Origin: Acidobacteriaceae bacterium
GTDB taxonomy: Bacteria; Acidobacteriota; Terriglobia; Terriglobales; Acidobacteriaceae
Assembly: GCA_003138975.1 (NCBI GenBank)
Contig: PLHQ01000022.1
Location: 1 to 38,474 of the forward strand
DNA length: 38,474 bases
Reading direction: 5' to 3'
Shown: positions 27,490 through 35,158 of the stretch, one piece after another
Position numbering within the stretch: the first letter of the stretch is position 1
Layout: the number at the start of each line of letters is the position of its first letter
Position numbers and translations under genes: made by a program
Notes under the pieces: generated by a model
What the model saw: only the letters and a program-made list of their open reading frames with translations
Database searches by the model: none
What the model was told of the DNA's origin: nothing

Positions 27490-28908
27490 TTATCTCGATT
27501 CTGCATCAACGTGGATCGTGGAAGTGATGGTAGGAAGCTCGACTCGGAAGACAGATCCATTTCCCGGTTCACTCTTCACGGTGATCGATCCCTTGTGCAG
27601 TTGGACGATCCATTGTGCGATGGCAAGGCCCAGGCCGGCTCCGCCCAAAGCGCGGCTGCGTGCTTTATCGACCCGGTAGAAGCGCTCAAAAATTATTGTT
27701 TGATCTTCGGAAGCAATTCCAATTCCCGTATCTTCGACGCTTACTACGGCGCGGCCGTTCTTCTGTTCCGCTGAAAGGGTTACTTTGCCGGGTGAAGGCG
27801 TGTACTTGAAGGCATTGTCGAGCAGGATATCGACTACGCGCCGCAGAGCATGTTCATCGCCCATCACGGTCAGCGGTTGCGTGCCCGAGCGCTCCTCGAA
27901 TTGCAAATTACGCAGCGAAGCGACTTGATTCCATTTCGCTGCAGACTCGCGCACGGTCGGTAGCAGATCGATGGGATGAATGTCGAGCGCTTCGCTGCCC
28001 GAATCCGCACGAGCCAGAGCAAGAAGCTCTTCGATAAGTCTTGCCGTGCGATCGGCTTCCAGAAGAATGTGCCGGAGAGCCTCGCGATATTCACATTCAT
28101 CCCGCGATCGGCGCAAGGCGAGCTCCGCTTCGGTGTGGATAAGCGCGATGGGGGTTCGCAATTCGTGCGAAGCATCGGCCGTAAACTCCGTGACGCGCAA
28201 AAAGGCGGATTCGATCCGGGCTAGCATTTCGTTCAAGGTATCGGACAGCAGTTGCAACTCGTCTCCAGTATGCAATTGCTCAAGCCGGCTGCCGAGGTTG
28301 TGGCCCGAGATGGTGCGGGCGGTGCGGGCCAGGGCATCGACGGGGGCCAAAGCTTTGCGGCTGAGCCAATAGCCGACGACCGACGCCGCCAGCAGCAAAA
28401 CCGGCGCGAACATGAGCAAGTATTTCCGGAAGGCGTCGAGCGTTTCGATCTCTTCATCGAGCGTGCTGCCAATTTGCACGATGAAGAATTGGCCATTGAT
28501 GTCCATCTTCTCGCTCAAGATGCGAAAGGGAAGCTTGCCCAGCTTGCGTATTTCGTAGCGCGGCTTCTTCAACTGGATGAGTGAGAGAGTCGGGAGCGGA
28601 TGCTCGTCAAAAAATCGCGAGCGATAGATGAAGTGGCCGCCGGCATCGCTGATTTGCAGATAGTCTTCGGAGCGTTCGATCTTGTAGTCTTCGCTGATCT
28701 CTGCTTGTAACTGCGCCGTCGGCACATCCTTTCGAGCTTCCAGAAATCGCTCGAGATCTGCGGCCTGGCCCTCCAGGGTGGCGTCGGCAATGTCATACAG
28801 ATTCTTCCGCAGGATAAACCACATGCCAGCGCCAAAGACGAACTCGGCGAGCAGGAAGATCGCCAGATACCACAGCGCCAACCGCATGCCGATGGAAAGA
28901 CGTTTCAA
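27490..28908 (-). CDS. Sensor histidine kinase (HAMP, HisKA, HATPase)
   Basis: The 472-residue membrane kinase has two transmembrane helices (about 10-33 and 165-185) bracketing a periplasmic sensor domain of about 130 residues. A HAMP linker (about 185-240) follows, then the dimerisation domain with the phospho-accepting H248 in FTADASHELRTP. The ATP-binding domain has its N box near VVDILLDNAFKYTP, G1 VEDTGIGIA and G2 GGAGLGLAIAQ. Its layout is that of EnvZ/BaeS/CusS-type kinases. The start ATG overlaps the stop of the response-regulator gene by 4 bp (ATGA), so the two are translationally coupled. The signal is unknown; a hydrolase gene directly downstream suggests envelope stress or a cell-wall compound. 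Confidence 0.93.
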   Translation of the reverse strand: MKRLSIGMRLALWYLAIFLLAEFVFGAGMWFILRKNLYDIADATLEGQAADLERFLEARKDVPTAQLQAEISEDYKIERSEDYLQISDAGGHFIYRSRFFDEHPLPTLSLIQLKKPRYEIRKLGKLPFRILSEKMDINGQFFIVQIGSTLDEEIETLDAFRKYLLMFAPVLLLAASVVGYWLSRKALAPVDALARTARTISGHNLGSRLEQLHTGDELQLLSDTLNEMLARIESAFLRVTEFTADASHELRTPIALIHTEAELALRRSRDECEYREALRHILLEADRTARLIEELLALARADSGSEALDIHPIDLLPTVRESAAKWNQVASLRNLQFEERSGTQPLTVMGDEHALRRVVDILLDNAFKYTPSPGKVTLSAEQKNGRAVVSVEDTGIGIASEDQTIIFERFYRVDKARSRALGGAGLGLAIAQWIVQLHKGSITVKSEPGNGSVFRVELPTITSTIHVDAESR

Positions 28909-29585
28909 CGGGCAGACTCCTCACGAATCATGTAGCCTACACCGCGGACCGTGAGGATCAGCTTGGCCATGCCTGCGCGGTCCACCTTCTGGCGCAAGAG
29001 TCGTACGAAAGCGTCGAGAGTGTTGTCTTCGATTTCGCGTTCGAAGCCCCAGACGGATTCGATCAAGGTATGCCGCGGGACGACTTTGCCGGCGCGGTAC
29101 ATCAAGCGCTCCAGCAGATTGTATTCGGTGCGCGTCAGAGTTATCGAAACTCCGGCCCGGGAGACTTCGCGCGATTCCGGGTCGAGAATGAGATCGCCCA
29201 CCTGCAGCCGGTTCTGCGGACGGGATGTAGCGCGCCGCTGCACCGCGCGCAAACGCGCCAGCAGTTCACTGAAGCTGAAAGGCTTGGTGAGATAATCGTC
29301 GGCGCCCGCGTCCAGGCCGCGCACTACATCGGGAACGGAGTCCTTAGCCGTGAGCATCAGCACAGGGGTTGCGATTCGCTCCTGACGAAGCTTCTTGGCC
29401 AGTTCGAATCCATTCATCTTGGGCAACATGATGTCGAGCACGACGGCGTCGAACTCGTAGGCGTGAGCGAGTTCCCAGCCTTCGCCGCCGTCGGAGGCGC
29501 ACACTACGTTATGGCCCTCTTCGGTGAGGCCACGGCGCAGCAGTTCGAGCATGCGCGGTTCATCTTCGACGACGAGCAGTTTCAC
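28905..29585 (-). CDS. OmpR/PhoB-family response regulator
   Basis: This ~226-residue regulator has an N-terminal receiver domain: acidic pair in VVEDEP, phospho-acceptor Asp near residue 51 in VVLDIMLPKMNG, Thr in MLTAKD, and Lys in YLTKPFSF. A C-terminal winged helix-turn-helix follows (TRTEYNLLERLMYRAGKVV through RGVGYMI). It should bind DNA as a dimer after phosphorylation by the kinase encoded by the next gene. I take the GTG at 29585 (KLLVVEDEP follows) because receiver domains usually begin here. An in-frame TTG at 29603 would add six residues; neither has a strong ribosome binding site. It is the first gene of the regulator-kinase-hydrolase unit. Confidence 0.93.
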   Translation of the reverse strand: MKLLVVEDEPRMLELLRRGLTEEGHNVVCASDGGEGWELAHAYEFDAVVLDIMLPKMNGFELAKKLRQERIATPVLMLTAKDSVPDVVRGLDAGADDYLTKPFSFSELLARLRAVQRRATSRPQNRLQVGDLILDPESREVSRAGVSITLTRTEYNLLERLMYRAGKVVPRHTLIESVWGFEREIEDNTLDAFVRLLRQKVDRAGMAKLILTVRGVGYMIREESAR

Positions 29586-29838
29586 AGGGTGGTTGTACCA
29601 CAATCCTGTTTATTCGCTCGACCTGAAGATCGGAGGAAGGTATCCGGGCTGCGCTTCCGCCTTGACAATCGAAGCGTCAGCCAATCCCCAAGTACTATCG
29701 TGAAAGCATCATGATCTGTACCGACGAGGAGAGCTGTTTAAGTTCAGCGGCGACGGCCAGTCCGTTGGTGGGTGACACCCAGTAATCAAGGACGCGCACG
29801 CCTGCAGCGATCGCTGCTCTTACAAAAGTCAATCGGAC

Positions 29839-30597
29839 TCAGTGCGGGGGGCGCTCTTTCAACTTATTCATTGTTTGTGCCATGATTTCGTCAGGGGATC
29901 CCTTAGCAACAATCCGCACCAGCAAGCCAAGATCTTCGTAGAACTGGATGAGTGGTGCTGTGCTTCGTTCGTATGCGTTAAGGCGCACGGTGATGGATTC
30001 CGGCCGGTCATCTTCGCGCTGATAGAGGCGGCCTCCGCAACGATCGCAAACGCTCGCGATTTTTGGCGGCCTTTCCGTAACATGGAAAACTGATTTGCAT
30101 TGTTCGCAAGTGCGGCGACCGCTCAGCCGCCGCACAATTTCGTTCACCGGCAGTTCATAGTTCAGTACCGCGCTAAGCGAAAGCTTCTCCTTTTCCATCA
30201 GTTCTTTCAGCGACTCGGCTTGTCCCAGAGTGCGGGGAAACCCGTCGAGGACGAAGCCGCCGCAATCGAGGATGCAACCGCTCCGCTCGAGCACCATCTC
30301 CCACACGGTAGAGTCCGGCACCAGGTCGCCGCGGCGCATATACTCCAAGGCTACCCTCATCGCCGGCGATTGATCACAGTCGCTGCACTTTGCGGCTGCG
30401 CGAAAGACATCGCCGGTTGAGAGATGGCAAGCACCCAGACGCTCCGTCAGGAGTTCGGCTTGCGTCCCCTTGCCCACGCCCGGCGCCCCCAGCAAAATCA
30501 GCCGCCAGGGGTGCTTGCGTTCCGCCGGAAGCGCTGTGCAGTTTGCCGAAGGCCCCTGCAACCACGCGATGCGATCATTCTTGATTGGTGCGTTCAT
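29839..30597 (-). CDS. Adenylate kinase-like nucleoside monophosphate kinase with zinc lid
   Basis: The ~252-residue enzyme should convert AMP and ATP to two ADP. The P loop is LGAPGVGKGT, the AMP-binding part is HLSTGDVFR, and the segment FVLDGFPRT is typical. The lid has four cysteines, CEQC and CDRC, as in zinc-binding adenylate kinases. An N-terminal extension of about 40 residues precedes the P loop. Extra cysteines occur in the AMP-binding region (KCSDCDQ and SGCILDCGG), which is unusual. I chose the ATG at 30597 over 30690, which adds 31 weakly plausible residues. It is not in the usual secY-adk-map ribosomal cluster, so it may be a second, specialised adenylate kinase. A pair of tRNA genes lies upstream. 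Confidence 0.85.
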   Translation of the reverse strand: MNAPIKNDRIAWLQGPSANCTALPAERKHPWRLILLGAPGVGKGTQAELLTERLGACHLSTGDVFRAAAKCSDCDQSPAMRVALEYMRRGDLVPDSTVWEMVLERSGCILDCGGFVLDGFPRTLGQAESLKELMEKEKLSLSAVLNYELPVNEIVRRLSGRRTCEQCKSVFHVTERPPKIASVCDRCGGRLYQREDDRPESITVRLNAYERSTAPLIQFYEDLGLLVRIVAKGSPDEIMAQTMNKLKERPPH

Positions 30598-30734
30598 GCC
30601 TACGAATCTACGCAGGAGGGCGCGCCTTGCAGTGACCCCGGTCACATGTGATGAAAAAGGCAAACCGTCTTTGGGAACGACCGCCGACACCGACGGCGCC
30701 TGAAGGGATAAAGCAATCAGTTGCTACAGGAAGG

Positions 30735-30811
<77 letters not shown>

Positions 30812-30879
30812 CCTGCTGAATACGTTAGCGTTCCGGGTGAAAAAAGTCCATCTGCGGAGGAGGATGGATCAAACATTTC

Positions 30880-30954
30880 TGGAGCGGGAGACGGGGGTCG
30901 AACCCGCGACATCGACCTTGGCAAGGTCGCGCTCTACCACTGAGCTACTCCCGC
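30880..30954 (-). tRNA. tRNA-Gly (GCC)
   Basis: This is a full cloverleaf on the minus strand. The acceptor GCGGGAG pairs with CTCCCGC, the D arm is AGCTCAGTGGTAGAGC, the anticodon loop is TTGCCAA with anticodon GCC (30920-30922), and the T arm is CGGGTTCGACCCCCG. The discriminator is U and the CCA end is encoded at 30880-30882. It precedes tRNA-Cys in the same orientation. Confidence 0.96.
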
Positions 30955-31009
30955 TCGACGAATCGATTATAAACAAGTGGGCAGTCTGCGGCAACGATCT
31001 CATGGCCTA

Positions 31010-31504
31010 TCACAGGACCTTCGACATCACGATAGCGTGGCATTGGACACCGGCTTTCAGCGGACGCGTCGGGTGAAAGTCCTCGGTGCAGGTTTCGGAG
31101 TATCCCAGGTTTCGATAGAAAGGCAGCAGCTCGGGGCGCAGGCTCAACACGCTGATGTCCATGTGCTTGCACGCATGATTGTGGCCGAACTCCTCTGCCG
31201 CCGCCGTCATTAATCTTCCCAGGCCCTGGCCTTGCTGCGCCGGATCGACTGCAAGCATTCCAAAATATGCCCGTTCGCCTCGCAGTTCGACGTAGACGCA
31301 GGCGATCGCTTGTCCGTCGCGTTCTGCGACGAGAAGATCGCCCTTGCGCATGATCGCCGACAGGTGTTCCTCATCCGTGCGCGTGCCATCGAGGAACGTC
31401 TCGATCGCAAACGCTTTGTTGATAAGAGGAATCAGGGCTGGCAGGTCGCCCGCATTCGCGGTCCGGATAGTGACATGATCGATCCGAGGTGGCATAGCCG
31501 TCAT
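31010..31504 (-). CDS. GNAT-family N-acetyltransferase
   Basis: The 164-residue protein has the GNAT fold. The acetyl-CoA-binding motif A is MLAVDPAQQGQGLGRLMTAA (R/Q-x-x-G-x-G/A core QGQGLG). Strand 4 precedes it in RAYFGML, and the C-terminal FYRNLGYSE segment is typical of the fold. The acceptor substrate cannot be told; members of this family acetylate antibiotics, amino acids, proteins or small amines. An alternative ATG three codons in (MPPRIDH) is possible. It lies upstream of the tRNA-Gly/tRNA-Cys pair on the same strand, ending 55 bp before tRNA-Gly, and downstream of the orphan ABC ATPase. Confidence 0.88.
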   Translation of the reverse strand: MTAMPPRIDHVTIRTANAGDLPALIPLINKAFAIETFLDGTRTDEEHLSAIMRKGDLLVAERDGQAIACVYVELRGERAYFGMLAVDPAQQGQGLGRLMTAAAEEFGHNHACKHMDISVLSLRPELLPFYRNLGYSETCTEDFHPTRPLKAGVQCHAIVMSKVL

Positions 31505-31588
31505 TAGGCGCTACCCCTCATAGCGGCAATACTTGATCCACACACAAGAACCAGGTTGCCACACCCGCGGGGAAAAACTGTACGCGAC

Positions 31589-32290
31589 TTAATGAGGCGA
31601 CCATTGCGGATCCTCTTCCGGCTTCACGACGAGGCCGTCGCGCATATGGATGATGCGGTCTCCGAACTTGGCCGCCTCGGGATTATGGGTGATCATCAGC
31701 ACGGTCTGGCCTAGCTCCTGGTTGGATTGCCGCAACATTGTCAGAACGATATTTGAGTTTTCGGTGTCGAGGTTGCCGGTGGGTTCGTCGGCCAGAACTA
31801 CGGCGGGCTTGTTGACGAGGGCGCGAGCCAGGGCGACACGCTGCTGCTCGCCGCCGGATAGTTCGGAGGGGCGATGGTTCAGGCGCTTGGTCAGTCCTAG
31901 CAAATCGCAAATGCGAAGAAAGAAGGCGGGATCGCGATCGCCGTTGCCGGAAATTTCCTGCGCGATGGCGATGTTGGAACGGGCGTCGAGCGTGGGCAGC
32001 AGGTTGAACTTCTGGAATACGAAGCCGATTTTGCGCTTGCGCATTCGGGTGCGCTCGGCGTCGGAGAGCGTGGCGAAGTCGTCGCCATCCATAATTACTC
32101 TGCCAGAATCGGCGCGGGTCAGGCCGCCGAGCAAGTAGAACAGAGTGGACTTGCCACTGCCGGAAGGGCCAACTACGGTGACAAATTCTCCTTTTTCTAC
32201 GCTGAAGGAGACGCCACGGAGCGCGGGCACGTCAATCTTTCCCACGCGATAAGTCTTGTGTAAATCAATGGCTTCAATGAATGCGCCCAT
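31589..32290 (-). CDS. ABC transporter ATPase, LolD/MacB type, without adjacent permease
   Basis: The 233-residue nucleotide-binding protein has Walker A GPSGSGKS (41-48), a Q loop in VFQKFN, signature LSGGE (144-148) and Walker B VVLADE (165-170) with PTGNLD. It resembles LolD/MacB-type ATPases and is clearly a different protein from the exporter ATPase at 2986. No permease or adaptor gene is adjacent, so it may serve a permease encoded elsewhere, possibly even one of the three FtsX permeases in this window. The neighbours are a GNAT acetyltransferase downstream and a receiver-domain protein upstream, with no obvious functional link. Confidence 0.88.
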   Translation of the reverse strand: MGAFIEAIDLHKTYRVGKIDVPALRGVSFSVEKGEFVTVVGPSGSGKSTLFYLLGGLTRADSGRVIMDGDDFATLSDAERTRMRKRKIGFVFQKFNLLPTLDARSNIAIAQEISGNGDRDPAFFLRICDLLGLTKRLNHRPSELSGGEQQRVALARALVNKPAVVLADEPTGNLDTENSNIVLTMLRQSNQELGQTVLMITHNPEAAKFGDRIIHMRDGLVVKPEEDPQWSPH

Positions 32291-32353
32291 GCCAGCCTTG
32301 ATCTTACACGAAGGGATTTGGGGAGTGGGCCACCCGACCGAGCGGTTAGACGC

Positions 32354-32776
32354 TCAGGCCACTCCGACCTCGCGTGGCAGTGGTGTGGAGCGCTGCTGCA
32401 TGCGCTTGGGTCCGCGCTTGCGCACCAGGAGCAAACGGATGCGCTCCAGCAGATCGGCGGGCGCATACATTCCTCGCGCCAGGAATACATCGGCTTGAGA
32501 ATCGTGATCGTAGACGCGGACCTTGCTCGAAATGAGGATAGCCGGGACGTGGGGCGATAACGTCTTAACCGCCGCGATCAACTGCGGACCATCCATTCCG
32601 GGCATCGCCATGTCGGTGACGACGAGGTCGATGCCTCCCTCCTTAAAGCGTTCGAGGGCCTCTTCGCCGCGGGAATAACTGGCCACACGGTAGCCTCGTG
32701 TCTCAAGCATAATTTTGCGATAGGAAAGAGACTGTTCGTTGTCGTCAACACACAGGATCATGCGCTTGGGTTTCAT
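32354..32776 (-). CDS. Single-domain response regulator (CheY-like) lacking the usual lysine
   Basis: The 140-residue protein is a lone receiver domain with a short basic tail (RKRGPKRMQQR). The acidic pair is D11-D12, the phospho-acceptor is D55 in VVTDMAMPGMDG, and Ser83/84 sits at the end of strand 4 (ILISS). The invariant lysine after strand 5 is replaced: the region reads VFLARGMYAP, with R101 where K is expected. This lysine normally couples phosphorylation to the conformational switch, so signalling may be altered. It has no output domain, so it would act by protein-protein contact. No histidine kinase gene is adjacent. Confidence 0.85.
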   Translation of the reverse strand: MKPKRMILCVDDNEQSLSYRKIMLETRGYRVASYSRGEEALERFKEGGIDLVVTDMAMPGMDGPQLIAAVKTLSPHVPAILISSKVRVYDHDSQADVFLARGMYAPADLLERIRLLLVRKRGPKRMQQRSTPLPREVGVA

Positions 32777-32979
32777 TCACCGCCTGTAACCGTGAGACGC
32801 CGATTGTGAGCCGGAGCCGGACGGAAATTTCTCTGTTCGTGAAGGATAGAAGAGCGAACTAATGCTACCGGTAAAAGGTGAGCACTGTAAAGTATCGTGG
32901 AAGCAAATGGCATAGTCTGGCTATTGAAAATTCTATGATGCTTGAAAGGCATGATTCTGTGACGCTTGCGCGCCACCGC

Positions 32980-33876
32980 TTAGAGGAAAACTTCGCCGCG
33001 CATGACTTCAACCGAGTGCCCTCCGACGCGCACGTTAACCACACGGTTATCGATTCGAGAGGCACGAACGAAAATCCGGCTGGGCCGCTTCATCTCCACA
33101 CCCTGTTCAATCAAGACGCGTTCATCAGGGTTGGCTATGCCGTGAGCGACCATCCAGGCTGCGGCACAACCGGCGGCTGAGCCGGTCGCGGGATCTTCGC
33201 CGTTGTAGAAGAGCATGCGAGCGTGGAGCCGGGCGTCGCGATCCACGGTTTCACGGGTAACGAAATAAAAAAACTTGCCTGCGGTCTTGGCGAGATACTC
33301 GGCGGCGCGGGTCGCGTCGACCTGCGAGAAATTCTGTATGACAGCCAGCGATTGCAGCGGCGTTACAGTGAACGGGACGCCAGTCGATACTGTTTCTATG
33401 GGCAGAGAATCGTCGAAATCGTGCACGCGCAATCCCGTAGCGCGAGCTACCGCTTCGCGATCATGCTGCATTACGAAGGTGGGATCGATCTGCGTCATCT
33501 CGCCGAAGGTAGGCTGCCCCTCGTTTTCTTCGAAATGCACTGGCACTTTGCCGACGTTCAATGCCAGTACGATTTTTTCTGCGCCGCTTTGGCCGCGCAA
33601 GGCGAATGCTGTACCCAGAGTGGGATGACCGGCGAACGGCAGCTCTTCCTGCACGGTGAAGATGCGCACGCGAACCCCTTCCTCGCGTTCGGTGGCGGCA
33701 TCGCGGGGCAGGATGAAGGTGGTCTCAGAGAGATTCATTTCCTTGGCAATCGACTGCATCTCGGTGTCCGCCAGCTCGCGGCCGTCGAGGAAGACAGCGA
33801 GGGAATTACCTTCGAGTGGACGTGAAGAGAAAACGTCCCACTGCGCCATTGACAGACGTCGTGAAGCTTGGCTCAT
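32980..33876 (-). CDS. PhzF-family isomerase-like protein
   Basis: The ~298-residue protein has the PhzF/diaminopimelate-epimerase fold. Markers are QWDVFSSRPLEGNSLAV near the start, MNLSETTFI with the catalytic glutamate, LPFAGHPTLGTAFAL, and the second-half loop EDPATGSAAGCAAAW. In the phenazine pathway PhzF isomerises DHHA, but most homologues have unknown substrates and no phenazine genes are seen here. I chose the ATG at 33876, which has GAGGA 6 nt upstream; the 33903 start has no such site. The gene diverges from the peroxiredoxin-selC unit and its promoter must lie in the shared gap. Confidence 0.88.
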   Translation of the reverse strand: MSQASRRLSMAQWDVFSSRPLEGNSLAVFLDGRELADTEMQSIAKEMNLSETTFILPRDAATEREEGVRVRIFTVQEELPFAGHPTLGTAFALRGQSGAEKIVLALNVGKVPVHFEENEGQPTFGEMTQIDPTFVMQHDREAVARATGLRVHDFDDSLPIETVSTGVPFTVTPLQSLAVIQNFSQVDATRAAEYLAKTAGKFFYFVTRETVDRDARLHARMLFYNGEDPATGSAAGCAAAWMVAHGIANPDERVLIEQGVEMKRPSRIFVRASRIDNRVVNVRVGGHSVEVMRGEVFL

Positions 33877-33990
33877 CAGCTGTCCTCGGAACGAAAAATT
33901 CACCGCAGAGGTGCAAGAACACAGATGCAGCCGGCCGTTTTACGATGCAGGGAAAACTTGTTGGGGATGGGCCTATCCGACCTATCGCGG

Positions 33991-34019
33991 TTGACACGGT
34001 CCGTGCGGAATTCTATTCT
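33991..34019 (+). promoter_or_regulatory. Sigma70-type promoter for the peroxiredoxin leader
   Basis: A perfect TTGACA (33991-33996) is followed after exactly 17 nt by TATTCT (34014-34019), which matches TATAAT at four of six positions. Transcription would start near 34024-34026. The only downstream features on this strand are the leader with its terminator and then the peroxiredoxin gene. Confidence 0.65.
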
Positions 34020-34024
34020 AGCTA

Positions 34025-34142
34025 CGTGTTTTGCCCTTCCACCGTCGGTGTCACGTGCTGTTGCATGTGTCTGCCGTCGTGTGGGTAAGGAGCCAGCGGA
34101 TTTCTTCCAACCCACCCGATGAAGCGGGTGGGTTTTGTTTTT
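34025..34142 (+). ncRNA. Structured leader or small RNA upstream of peroxiredoxin, ending in an intrinsic terminator
   Basis: The predicted transcript from the 33991 promoter runs about 118 nt to a terminator. It has no reading frame of note. An upstream GTGGGT (34081-34086), helped by GGA (34089-34091), can pair with ACCCAC (34110-34115) and TCC (34106-34108). That would sequester the 5' arm of the terminator, a terminator/anti-terminator pair of the kind seen in riboswitches and attenuators. A second hairpin CACGTG-CTGTTG-CATGTG lies near 34053-34070. It could equally be a free small RNA. I do not recognise a known class. Confidence 0.45.
34109..34142 (+). terminator. Strong intrinsic terminator between promoter and peroxiredoxin gene
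   Basis: A perfect 10-bp stem, AACCCACCCG (34109-34118) with CGGGTGGGTT (34125-34134), closes a 6-nt loop ATGAAG and runs into TTTTGTTTTT (34133-34142). No gene on the plus strand ends here, and the peroxiredoxin start codon is 77 nt downstream. It therefore ends either a small RNA or a conditionally terminated leader. Confidence 0.8.
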
Positions 34143-34219
34143 CATCCAGCAAGTCAAACGAATTTGAGACGTGCTAGCAATCTCGAGAGATCTACCATTT
34201 AAGTCACGAGGAGAGAACG

Positions 34220-34912
34220 ATGAGTACTGAGACTGCAACCGAAGCTACCAACAGAATTCCCCGGATCAACGATACTGCACCAAATTTTACGGCGGAGACC
34301 ACGCAGGGCACGATCAACTTTCACGAATGGGTCGGCGATGGCTGGGCGATTTTATTTTCCCATCCCAAAGACTTCACGCCAGTCTGCACTACGGAGCTCG
34401 GCTATATGGCGCGGCTGCAGCCTGAATTTGCCAAGCGCAACACCAAGATCATCGGCCTGAGCGTCGATCCGGTGAGCAGTCACGGCAAGTGGGCTGCCGA
34501 CATCGAGGAGACGCAGGGCGCCAAAGTGAAATACCCGATGATCGGTGACCCCGAGCTAAAAATTGCGAAGCTCTACGGCATGTTGCCGGCTGAAAGTGGA
34601 AACACTTCCGAGGGGCGCACTGCGGCGGACAATGCCACTGTGCGTACAGTATTTGTGGTCGGCCCGGACAAGAAGATCAAATTGCAACTCAGCTATCCGA
34701 TGAGCACAGGCCGCAACTTCGACGAAATCCTCCGCGTCATTGATTCCATGCAGCTCACGGCGAAACACAAAGTTGCGACACCGGTGAACTGGAAGCAGGG
34801 CGACGACGTCATCATCCTGCCGTCGGTATCGAACGAGGAAGCGCAACAGAAGTATCCCGGTGGCTGGAAATCGCCTAAGCCGTATCTGAGGATCGTGCCC
34901 CAGCCGAAGTAG
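34220..34912 (+). CDS. 1-Cys peroxiredoxin (Prx6-like, AhpC/TSA family)
   Basis: The 230-residue enzyme reduces hydrogen peroxide or organic peroxides. The peroxidatic cysteine is C56 in HPKDFTPVCTTELG. The Prx6-type C-terminal domain (PVNWKQGDDVIILPSVSNEEA through YLRIVPQPK) is present, and no conserved resolving cysteine is seen. Length and C-terminus match Prx6 rather than typical 2-Cys AhpC. It is cytosolic, with no signal peptide. The ATG has GAGGAGA about 7 nt upstream, an excellent ribosome binding site. It is preceded by the promoter and terminator-bearing leader at 33991-34142 and followed, 28 bp after its stop and on the same strand, by the selenocysteine tRNA gene. The two may share a transcript. 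Confidence 0.93.
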   Translation: MSTETATEATNRIPRINDTAPNFTAETTQGTINFHEWVGDGWAILFSHPKDFTPVCTTELGYMARLQPEFAKRNTKIIGLSVDPVSSHGKWAADIEETQGAKVKYPMIGDPELKIAKLYGMLPAESGNTSEGRTAADNATVRTVFVVGPDKKIKLQLSYPMSTGRNFDEILRVIDSMQLTAKHKVATPVNWKQGDDVIILPSVSNEEAQQKYPGGWKSPKPYLRIVPQPK

Positions 34913-34940
34913 GGTGGCGAGAATCTGTATCGTTCTTGAT

Positions 34941-35038
34941 GGAAGCGCATGCGGTCCGGTGATCGTCCCGGTCTTCAAAACCGGCGGGCGGCGGGTCACC
35001 CCGTCACCGGTGGGTTCGACTCCCACTCGCTTCCGCCA
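34941..35038 (+). tRNA. selC: tRNA-Sec (UCA), selenocysteine tRNA
   Basis: This 98-nt gene folds into the extended tRNA-Sec shape. The acceptor GGAAGCG pairs with CGCTTCC. A long D stem GCGGTC/GATCGT closes a 4-nt loop. The anticodon stem CCGGT/ACCGG carries loop CTTCAAA with anticodon TCA (34975-34977). The long variable arm is GGCGGG-TCAC-CCCGTC, and the T arm is GTGGG-TTCGACT-CCCAC. The discriminator is G and CCA is encoded. The eighth acceptor position would be a C-U mismatch (34948/35027); instead T35027 can pair with G35009, giving 7+6 rather than the usual 8+5 pairs, still 13 in total. It implies the cell inserts selenocysteine at UGA, although no selA, selB or selenoprotein gene is in the window. 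Confidence 0.95.
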
Positions 35039-35158
35039 TTTGTTTTCAATGGGTTGAAAGTGATTGAACCGTGGTGTCACTTTGAGATTGAGGCGGCGCT
35101 GAGCAAATCGTGATGAAATCGTGATTATTTGGAAGGGGGTACGACCAACTGGTGCCGC

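Noticed and set aside
34025-34142. Signal-recognition-particle RNA or tmRNA in the peroxiredoxin leader
   Set aside because: The SRP core (GGTCAGG...GGAA...AGCAGCC) and a tmRNA tRNA-like domain are absent.
34220-34912. Selenoprotein peroxiredoxin, prompted by the neighbouring tRNA-Sec
   Set aside because: The active site codon is for Cys56, with no in-frame TGA; no selenoprotein was seen in the window.
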